From assembly GCA_034769895.1 (NCBI GenBank), contig CM068367.1, positions 84,435,654-84,499,653 on the forward strand: DNA of 64,000 nucleotides. Direction: 5' to 3'. Below the pieces are notes generated by a model. The model saw only the letters and a list, made by a program, of their open reading frames with translations, was not told the DNA's origin and searched no databases. Both the position numbers and the translations under genes were made by a program. Position 1 is the first letter of the stretch, and every line of letters begins with the position of its first letter. This DNA comes from Magicicada septendecula. Taxonomy: Eukaryota > Arthropoda > Insecta > Hemiptera > Cicadidae. Below are positions 56,704 through 64,000 of the stretch, piece by piece.

Positions 56704-58252
56704 TGCTTTTCACTACCTTTACTGCACCCATATGTCCGTATCTTATGTGATATTCCAACACTAGTTCTTTCTCCATGATTCTGGGAATGATTACTTTCCA
56801 GTCTTCTTGGTTCAATGTATTTTTTATAAATAAAATTCCTTCTTGTTCACAATAGAATTGGTTTATTGAAGAGTTTTGGTTCGCCATACGTTCCTTGATT
56901 TTTATTAATTTTGAGTCTAATAACTGATTAGCTTTGATATTTTGTAATAATGCCTCCAAATCAGATCTACTTTTGAGAATGTTGTACACCTTGATAATCC
57001 TTTCTTTCTCACCCTCAAATGTCTGGGTGTCCAGGTTTACTCGAGATAACACGTCTGCTATTACGTTTTGACTCCCTGGAATATATTCCCATTTGATATT
57101 ATACTCCTGCAAGGCGAGTATCCACCTTGTAAGCCTTCCATGACTCAGCTTACAACTTCTTAAAAATGAGATGGACTTATGATCTGTTCTGACAGTTACA
57201 GGATATCCCAAAATGTACGTTCGGAATTTACTACAAGCAAAGACTATGCTTAATAGTTCCTTTTCCGTAACATTATACCTTCTCTCACAGTGGTTTAACA
57301 CACGACTGGCAAAACTGATGACTAAATGGTTTCCTTCTGTGTCTTCTTGGTACAATACCGTCCCAAGACTGACATCACTTGCGTCACAGTTCAAAAAGAA
57401 TGGGTGATCAAAATTTGGATGATGAAGGATTACTGTCTCTAAGAATTTATCCTTTATCTGTTGTAGTATAGAGTCCTGTTCATGTCCCCATGTCCATTTG
57501 TTTTTGGAAGACAGCTGTTCCTGAAATTTAGATGTCAATGCGGAATAATTGCGTTGGAACTTCCGGTAGTAATTACACAGTCCTAAGAAGGATTGGAGTT
57601 GCCTCTTATTCTTTGGTTGTGGGAACTTCTGGATTGCAGTAACCTTTTCTTGTGATGGGGAAATACCTTGTTCAGTCAAATTGAAACCTAAAAATTGAAC
57701 CTCCTTCGCTATTAATTGGGATTTTTCGAGTTTTAGTGTTATGTCGTTCTCTGCTAACTTACTCAATACATATTCCACCCTGTGACAATGTTCCTCCCAG
57801 TTGGATGAGGTAATCAACAGGTCGTCTACATAAACTGTGGTGAATTGTAGCGCTTCCTGACCCAATACTTGATCCATACATCGTACAAAAATTGCTACCG
57901 AATTGACTAATCCAAATGGCAATCTTTTAAACTGGTAGTTTCTACCCTCGAAAACAAAAGCCATATATTTTCGACTCATCGGGTGCAACTCCACCTGCCA
58001 GTAACCACAAACTGTGTCCCAGGTACTGATAAATTTTGTACCATGAAATTTCTTTAGAATTTCTTCTATTTCTCCAGGTGACGTGCGATCATTTACTATA
58101 TGTTTATTTATTTCTCGGGCATCCAAGCAAAGTCGAACCTGCCCGTTCTTCTTCTGAATTGCCACTATTGGGCTAGTATATGGTGATTGGCTATGCTCAA
58201 TTATATCATTTAACAACATTTTATTAATTTCAGCTCTAACCGCCTCCTTCAA
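56681..58252 (-). CDS. Reverse transcriptase-RNase H of Gypsy element 2
   Basis: A 523-codon frame. RT: motif A Asp near residue 79 (STWDTVCGYWQVEL), LPFGLVNS at 111-118, YVDD at 141-144, and FLGFNLTEQGI. RNase H: D290 (NCDASD), E330 (TEKELL), D357 (RTDHKS) and D400 (VIADVLSR). All catalytic residues are present. The C-terminus has HIRYGHMGAV, the start of the integrase zinc-binding domain. The nominal start is internal: similarity extends upstream in this frame to about 58320 (FHRKSYPIPYS), where a homopolymer insertion separates it from protease. RT copies the genomic RNA from the primer-binding site inside the Gag particle. Confidence 0.9.
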   Translation of the reverse strand: MKEAVRAEINKMLLNDIIEHSQSPYTSPIVAIQKKNGQVRLCLDAREINKHIVNDRTSPGEIEEILKKFHGTKFISTWDTVCGYWQVELHPMSRKYMAFVFEGRNYQFKRLPFGLVNSVAIFVRCMDQVLGQEALQFTTVYVDDLLITSSNWEEHCHRVEYVLSKLAENDITLKLEKSQLIAKEVQFLGFNLTEQGISPSQEKVTAIQKFPQPKNKRQLQSFLGLCNYYRKFQRNYSALTSKFQEQLSSKNKWTWGHEQDSILQQIKDKFLETVILHHPNFDHPFFLNCDASDVSLGTVLYQEDTEGNHLVISFASRVLNHCERRYNVTEKELLSIVFACSKFRTYILGYPVTVRTDHKSISFLRSCKLSHGRLTRWILALQEYNIKWEYIPGSQNVIADVLSRVNLDTQTFEGEKERIIKVYNILKSRSDLEALLQNIKANQLLDSKLIKIKERMANQNSSINQFYCEQEGILFIKNTLNQEDWKVIIPRIMEKELVLEYHIRYGHMGAVKVVKSIGGELLY

Positions 58253-58310
58253 TGAATATGGTATAGGATAGGATTTTCTGTGGAATTCTGCTGGTTCTTT
58301 AAATTGTATT

Positions 58311-59204
58311 CTACACTGATAGTTTTTTTACTTTTCCTGGTTTTTCTGAAAATACGTGTTTATACTTCTTATATATTATAATGAGATCTTCTACTTGTTT
58401 TACCGTCAAATTATTTGTGCCTTGGTGTCTAAACTCTCTTATCTCCTGTAATTTACTGTTCCACAGGTCTTCATTTATCATATTATAGATTATTTTTCTG
58501 CATTGGGTGTCATTCTTTAAAAAATTTAATTCCCTAACTTGGTGATGGGCACCATCGCTTCCTATTAACTCTGCCGTCCACATAACACCTTCTGAGTTCA
58601 AGGACACCTTCTCCTTGCTCAAATCAATAATGGCTGAATATTTCCTCAGCATATCGCATCCGATTAATAATTCGAATGGTAGACCGATTGCGACCAAACA
58701 TATAATATTAATTGTAACACCTTTGCTTTCTATTTCCAATGACACTTGTTTTCTCACTGTTTTATTTTGACGCCCAGTGGCACCTATTAAAATAACATTA
58801 TTGACAGGTAAGGTAGGTATTATATTTTTACTTTGTTTCTGTATTCTCTCCAGTTCAGCGTCGTTAATAAGTGATACATTTGCACCAGTATCTATCATTA
58901 TTCGTGTAGGAATTCCTTCAATTTGAGCGGTTATGTATAAAATTTCATTATGCTGGTTGATTCTACTTGTCACCGTTTCCTCCAACAGTTCTTCTCGAAG
59001 ATTTTTCAAATAATAATTGTAAATAATAGTAAGATTTTGACTATCCGTCCTTAAACTTTGGTTGTTGTTATACTTCAAAATTCTTTTATTTTCCATAATT
59101 AGTTTTTCATAATTAGTTGGTAGTAATTTGTTATTACTATATTTTTGAATTTGGTGGTTTTTGTACTTCAAAATTCTTTTATTTTCCATAATTAGTTTTT
59201 TCAT
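58311..59204 (-). CDS. Aspartic protease region of Gypsy element 2
   Basis: A 297-codon frame with the active site DTGA at residues 105-108 (IMIDTGANVSLI) and the second conserved block LLIGCDMLRKYSAIID. It matures the Gag-Pol polyprotein. The N-terminal 50 residues are repeated KRILKYKNHQIQKY-type units from a 93-bp tandem repeat. The same frame runs back to overlap the gag stop, except for one extra base at 59196-59201, so a -1 frameshift from gag to pol was probably the original arrangement. The frame ends at 58311, just past a T7 run. Confidence 0.85.
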   Translation of the reverse strand: MKKLIMENKRILKYKNHQIQKYSNNKLLPTNYEKLIMENKRILKYNNNQSLRTDSQNLTIIYNYYLKNLREELLEETVTSRINQHNEILYITAQIEGIPTRIMIDTGANVSLINDAELERIQKQSKNIIPTLPVNNVILIGATGRQNKTVRKQVSLEIESKGVTINIICLVAIGLPFELLIGCDMLRKYSAIIDLSKEKVSLNSEGVMWTAELIGSDGAHHQVRELNFLKNDTQCRKIIYNMINEDLWNSKLQEIREFRHQGTNNLTVKQVEDLIIIYKKYKHVFSEKPGKVKKLSV

Positions 59205-59352
59205 AATTAGTTGGTAGTAATTTGTTATTACTATATTTTTGAATTTGGTGGTTTTTGTACTTCAAAATTCTTTTATTTTCCATAATTAGTTTTTCATAAT
59301 TAGTTGGTAGGAATTTGTTATTACTATATTTTTGAATTTGGTGGTTTTTGTA
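59060..59352 (-). repeat. 93-bp tandem repeat at the gag-pol junction
   Basis: Three units share attagttggtagtaatttg and a tttgaatttggtggtttttg block. The spacing is 93 bp between units two and three and 94 bp between one and two. The 93-bp unit equals 31 codons, so the repeat could expand without loss of frame, and the 94-bp spacing exposes the single-base insertion. Confidence 0.9.
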
Positions 59353-59390
59353 CCCAGTAGTTAGTAGCAGTAAGGGGTCGCGAGGGTTTA

Positions 59391-61439
59391 TTACTGCCTC
59401 ACTCCGTTTAAATTAAGGCTATCATGATTATTTTCCGGGCCTGACTGTTGATTTGCCTGGAATGGTGTGCTGGTTTCTGGTTGTTCAACCTCTCGGTTGT
59501 CTAATTGTTCGCTTCCCCTTGATTCTCGGAAGTCCTCCTGGCTTCTACTTCTTACTCGGTTATAATGGTGACTCATCCCTCTGGGATTTCCTCTTTGATC
59601 ATAATTGTTATTAAAACTGTTCCTCCGAGGTTGATGGTATCTCCAGTAATCCCCTTCTTCTGCACTGATATAATTTATTCGGGGTCGGTACGGACGATTA
59701 TTATTATAATTACCCTGATTATTATTGTTATTAACTCCTGAGTTACTCCTAAAATTATTATAATTTTGGTTTGTTTGGTAGTTATTATAATTATTATTAT
59801 TTCTATTACCCGGATGGTAATTTTGATTGGGCCTGTTGTTATTATTATTGTTAATTGGTTTTCGATTGAAGTTTGCTGGTTGGTTATTATTTGGGGTAAA
59901 ATTTTGGTTGTAATTACGATCGTTGACATAACTATTTCGGTTATTCATGTTATTATATTGATTATGATTCATACCATGGTTATTATTTTTTGAACCGCAC
60001 TGATCCGTTCGTTGTCTGCTTCTTTTGTAGTAACCCTCGTGTTCGTAATTTTCTAATAAGTCAGCCATTGCGTGGACCGTTTTAATCTGGCTTCCCAGGC
60101 GTGCTCTGGCAATTCCTGTGTCATAATGGTATGCCATTTTAGTTACTAGGGATTCTTCTGGTATTCTTGGCTCTAGGTGTCTCGCCAAACACACCTTTCC
60201 CCAGAAGTAAGTAGTTGGAGATGTACCTCTATTTCCATCATATCTTCCCTGACAAATGTTGTCCCTTATAATATTTTGTATCGCTTCGGACCAGTATTTT
60301 TCTTTAAACAGTTTTTTAAATTGAGCGTAGTCCACTATCTCATTCCTGGTTGCTGTCCACCAGTTGTCCGTAATCTCCCTAAAATGCTCATCCAACATCT
60401 CTCTAATCGAGCTCCAGATAGTTATTCGGTGTTTATTAAAATGTTCCTCGATTCTGGCCAGGAATTCCATGGGGTTTCTCCGATAATTTTTGAAATTAAT
60501 CCCTTCTCTGGTTTCGGTAGTGGAAACATGAGTAACATTATTTGGTCTGGTTCTAATTAACTCAATTTCTTCTTGATTTTGGCGTACTTGACCAGTTAAA
60601 TTATTCACCGTAGTGTTAGTATTGTCACACCTTTCTCCGGTTTGTTTCTGTAAATTAACTAAATTTTCTTGTTCCTTTTGTATTCCTTCTATTTGAATAC
60701 GACTATTTTCTTGGACCTGGTCTATTCTGGTATTTATCACTGCCTTATTTTGTGTGATGGTTTCGTTAGCTTTTCTCAATCTCTCATTAGTGTCAGCTAT
60801 TTCTTGCTTCCTTTCCTCATCGATTTTGTCCATCTTCTGGTTAATTGTATCATTGACCTGTTCAATCCTCCCATTAATTCTTCTTAAATTCTCTTCATTG
60901 ATTTGCCTGAATTCTTCCTTCATTTGGTTATTATTTTCACTTATAGTTTGTCTTAAAGTTTCATTAGTACTTTCTTTAATACTGTCGATTTTCTCATTTA
61001 TCCGTTTTAAATTCTCGTTAGTGTCTTCTCTGTTTTGGTGAAATCTCTCCTCCATCTGTTTTATTAAATTTTCACTCATTTCCTCATTTGTTTGTCTGTT
61101 ATCTTCCTTGATGCTATCAATTTTCTCATTCGTTTGCTTGTTTTGTTCCTCCATTTCTTTTAATAAGTTTTGACTCAAAATTTCATTTTGTTTCTTTGAG
61201 TTTTCCATGATTTCTTCCTTCTGCTTCTTAAAATTGTCATTGGTTTCTTCCTTGTTCTTGTCCAATTTCTCATTCATACTATTCATTAACTCCATTAATT
61301 TTATAAGATTCGGGTCTCCTCTATCTTCCTTTCTTGCTACCGTCTCCACATCCTGCACCGATGTTACTTCTTTCTCTTCCATCCTGACTTCTTTCTCTGC
61401 CTCCTTCGTCCGTCTCAGTGACGACGCCCTCTTATGCAT
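59391..61439 (-). CDS. Gag of Gypsy element 2, intact frame
   Basis: A 682-codon frame. Residues about 1-300 are Glu/Lys/Asn-rich heptad-like coiled coil. Residues about 310-480 form the capsid-like region (RRNPMEFLARIEEHF, NWWTATRNEI, FKKLFKEKYW, GKVCLARHLEP). Residues about 490-640 are an Asn/Gly/Arg/Tyr-rich disordered tail, with no CCHC knuckle. The C-terminus reads LNLNGVRQ, then TAA, overlapping the pol frame. Gag assembles the cytoplasmic particle and packages the RNA; the basic Asn-rich tail may replace the usual nucleocapsid zinc finger. The ATG start MHKRASSLRR is the counterpart of element 1's MRKRETSRKR. Confidence 0.85.
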   Translation of the reverse strand: MHKRASSLRRTKEAEKEVRMEEKEVTSVQDVETVARKEDRGDPNLIKLMELMNSMNEKLDKNKEETNDNFKKQKEEIMENSKKQNEILSQNLLKEMEEQNKQTNEKIDSIKEDNRQTNEEMSENLIKQMEERFHQNREDTNENLKRINEKIDSIKESTNETLRQTISENNNQMKEEFRQINEENLRRINGRIEQVNDTINQKMDKIDEERKQEIADTNERLRKANETITQNKAVINTRIDQVQENSRIQIEGIQKEQENLVNLQKQTGERCDNTNTTVNNLTGQVRQNQEEIELIRTRPNNVTHVSTTETREGINFKNYRRNPMEFLARIEEHFNKHRITIWSSIREMLDEHFREITDNWWTATRNEIVDYAQFKKLFKEKYWSEAIQNIIRDNICQGRYDGNRGTSPTTYFWGKVCLARHLEPRIPEESLVTKMAYHYDTGIARARLGSQIKTVHAMADLLENYEHEGYYKRSRQRTDQCGSKNNNHGMNHNQYNNMNNRNSYVNDRNYNQNFTPNNNQPANFNRKPINNNNNNRPNQNYHPGNRNNNNYNNYQTNQNYNNFRSNSGVNNNNNQGNYNNNRPYRPRINYISAEEGDYWRYHQPRRNSFNNNYDQRGNPRGMSHHYNRVRSRSQEDFRESRGSEQLDNREVEQPETSTPFQANQQSGPENNHDSLNLNGVRQ

Positions 61440-61536
61440 CTTTATTATTTTTTGGAACTTATAGCAGTCGCCAGCTAAAAATTAGGAAATTAATTTGCTT
61501 GTTTCAATTCCTTCACCTAATATTCCCTAATTTCAG

Positions 61537-61556
61537 CCTCACTAGTTGGTGCGCCA
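61537..61556 (-). other. Primer-binding site of Gypsy element 2
   Basis: The minus strand reads TGGCGCACCAACTAGTGAGG, three bases downstream of the 5' LTR. It differs from element 1's site at a few positions, so the primer is probably the same or a related tRNA. The tRNA was not identified. Confidence 0.7.
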
Positions 61557-61559
61557 ATT

Positions 61560-63247
61560 TATAATACGACTCATATCCCCGTAGTATCTTAATGGTATAA
61601 TATATTACGTTCCTGAAGTAATAACGCATGGATATGATTTAATAACATAATGGTTTAATCTGTGTAACATAAATTCAAATTATTGGAAAATTCCATTCGA
61701 TACATACGGTTGTCACAATCGATATTTATCTCAGGATTTAATAACTAAATAATTTTTATATATTTCGTGGGAATTCTTGTGGCTGCTACGAAAAGTTCCT
61801 TTACATGTTAATTAATAATAGAGAGTACCTTTACAAACAATATATTACTTATAATCTAAAAAATTACAAAAATTATATATTAAGTTACATACAAGTTTTG
61901 ACGATATTCAATACGCTTCGTAAAAGCATGTAGGTTAGAGTAACGTCAACATCATGACTATTTGTCCGTCTCAGAAAATAATGTAGTTTATTAATGTGTA
62001 CAATAAATGTTTTCCTTGTAATCACTGTTCGCTTAGATATTGAATTTGGTTGCACTTTAAAATGTTTACTAGTGATTAGTGTTAGTGTAAATTGTTATAT
62101 TGTCTAGTGGTTGTTCCTTGTTGGATAAAAATATTGTCAAATTATACTTTACACATCTAGACGATATTCTGAAGGTTTTCTGGTTTATTCTGAAATTTTT
62201 CTTGATTGTGTGTATTACTTTTTCATGAAAATTGTAGTGGAAGGATTATTATCTTCGATGATGGTCTTTCAGATCTTCTTTCACAAACGGGTTATCTATT
62301 TTTATATTTTTTTAATTACATCTAGACACGCACTATTCAACTGTTTTCCATCACAATTAACAATTCAGTGTTATTTCTTCTTTTTTAGTCATAGAACTCA
62401 TACAAATTTCTTAAATTTTGATTGGTCATTTATGTACAGGTTAAATGTTATAGGATCAACACCCATTACCTACTTTATATTTTATAAATTACCTTTAATA
62501 GATAATTTTATTATTATACTCTAATGATACATGCAATGTTTATACAATTATTAATTAGATAATTATAAACAATTTGATACTAAACATGCCTCAGTTTATA
62601 ACTGTAAAACCTTATTAATTTGAATTTCTATGATATGTGGTGGAACAATTTGTTATGGTTGATTGTAATTTCTACTTTGACTACCTGAGATAAATATATT
62701 TACATAAATTAACTGGTGACATAAAATCTTATAACATACAACAAAACTCTTAATAATAATAATTGTTTTTGACAGTTTTAGTTTATTTATACTGCTAAAC
62801 TATTGTCTGTATGATAAACTAAAATTCTGTCTAATAATAACAATAAAACACTTTTCATACAAAAATAATTAACACTGTTTAACAGTAGTCTGTGTCACTA
62901 TTTATATTACGTCACTCATATAACTGTAAGGTTTGTGTCCCTTTTTCTATCCTTAAAATATGTCGATACAATTTTGTTAATACAATTTTAATTTATGATT
63001 AGGTACTCTTTATTGGGTTTGGTTGTTATTCAGGGTAAGTTGATTAGGCCTACTAGGTTTATTTATTTAATTTTTGTCTGTTTACTGCCCTATTCTACTG
63101 GGTTATTTCTGGGTTTCTTGATAATATTAAATAAGTCAAACCAACTAGGTTTCCTTTAATTTGCTTTCAATTATTATTTCTTGTTTCTTCTCTGGATCGG
63201 ATTAAACTATTATTTACTATTCTTTTGTAACATTTTGTTTCGTTACA
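61560..63247 (-). repeat. 5' LTR of Gypsy element 2
   Basis: Partner of 53977-55664, same length, ending TTACA on the plus strand, followed by the ATAT target duplication (63248-63251). As the 5' LTR it should carry the promoter; I could not place the start site. Confidence 0.95.
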
Positions 63248-63251
63248 ATAT

Positions 63252-64000
63252 TTATTTATTTTGCGATGGTAAAGTCGTTTGTCTACATAAAATTTCCCAT
63301 GTTTTATTAATAAAGGTTATAAAATTACTATTGTGATACAGTGGGCTACTGATCTGATGTACTACAATTGGCTACTGATCTGATATACAGTACTATCTGA
63401 TATAAAACTGAATAAACTGGAAAACGTTTATAACGTTTATATGGTACTTACTCTAAATCCTTATTTAAATCCAACTTATTTCTTCACTTTATTCAAAATT
63501 ACTAGGGTGTGGTGTGTGGAACAATGGCAAAACTACGGATGATTCAAGCGATGTCGTATGTTCACGTCGATAAACGGATGACATGGAGCTCACACACATT
63601 TATGGTCGGAAGGAAATTTATTTATACTAATTTCACAACATTACAGGTGTCTGGTTAGGAAATCACAATTATCATTCCAAAATAAACTGTTGGATTTTAA
63701 TATCGTATTTGTAGCAGTGTGGAGCTATTAAAATAAAGATAAAGTTTTCTTGGTAACGACAATCACTCAACATTTGATAAATAACATACGTATTTGCAGT
63801 ATATTTTACGACGGTTTACTAAAAAATCTTGAGACTCAAAGATCTCATAAAAGTTATTTTTAAATTATATGGGAAAATCCTGAATTTCTCACTTGTCCTG
63901 AGGAAAACAGGAAGTCCCCTCTTCAAGTTAGTCTCATCCCCCGCGCCCATTGACATTTCTTAGCTACGGAACTGATGTAAAATATTATAACACGCGACGT
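63252..64000. other. Spacer to the window end
   Basis: AT-rich, with a short near-duplicated ggctactgatctgat phrase at 63342-63382. No gene recognised. Confidence 0.45.

Larger units (their letters stand above)
53977..63247 (-). mobile_element. Nearly complete Gypsy-type LTR retrotransposon
   Basis: Two LTRs of identical length (1,688 bp) with only a handful of visible differences flank gag, protease, RT-RNase H and integrase in the standard Gypsy order (integrase last). It has a primer-binding site, a polypurine tract and a 4-bp ATAT target duplication. No envelope-like frame follows integrase, since only about 67 bp separates its stop from the 3' LTR. High LTR identity indicates recent insertion. 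Reading frames are broken only by single-base homopolymer insertions. Confidence 0.95.

Noticed and set aside
1..64000. tRNA genes, CRISPR arrays, bacterial operons
   Set aside because: No cloverleaf or repeat-spacer pattern was recognised, and the sequence is clearly eukaryotic repeat DNA. A tRNA-scan was not possible, so small tRNA-derived repeats may be missed.

Overview
The window looks like repeat-rich nuclear DNA of a large-genome arthropod, most likely an insect. AT-rich spacer dominates, coding capacity is almost wholly retroelement-derived, and the many decayed reverse-transcriptase (RT) C-termini ending in GRPR/GRPK-type motifs recall those that are abundant in cockroach and other large insect genomes. 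The species assignment is inference. I see no convincing single-copy host gene, tRNA, rRNA or CRISPR array.

Layout. 1-5.8 kb: remnants of several non-LTR retrotransposon RT C-termini, all on the minus strand, plus a 210-bp inverted repeat. 6.1-9.7 kb: a 5'-truncated, internally deleted Jockey-like element on the plus strand; a second copy of the same family lies at 44.8-48.2 kb on the minus strand. Both are followed by the same about 270-bp host repeat, which carries a hammerhead-like motif. 10-21.2 kb: more RT remnants, a pair of 0.8-1.0 kb elements with terminal inverted repeats in opposite orientation, a tandem/dispersed repeat family with a conserved hairpin, and long trinucleotide arrays. 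22.7-31.1 kb (minus): a Gypsy-type LTR element with about 2.3-kb LTRs and a large internal deletion that joins protease to the tail of integrase. 32.2-38.4 kb: two nearly full-length Penelope-like elements (RT plus GIY-YIG endonuclease) in inverted orientation, with an extra partial copy between them and three hammerhead ribozyme motifs. 40.4-43.0 kb: a candidate isolated LTR. 54.0-63.3 kb (minus): a young, nearly complete Gypsy-type element (gag, protease, RT-RNase H, integrase) with almost identical 1,688-bp LTRs and an ATAT target duplication.

How the parts work together. In the Gypsy elements Gag forms the particle, protease matures the polyprotein, RT/RNase H copies RNA from a tRNA-primed site beside the 5' LTR, and integrase inserts the copy. 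The Penelope-like copies pair an RT with a GIY-YIG nuclease, and hammerhead ribozymes probably process their tandem transcripts. The Jockey copies encode a zinc-knuckle ORF1 protein and an APE-type endonuclease plus RT for target-primed insertion. Nearly all copies are broken. The younger Gypsy element is disrupted only by three single-base homopolymer insertions, which could be real mutations or assembly errors.

All similarity statements are by eye; no alignment or database search was run.
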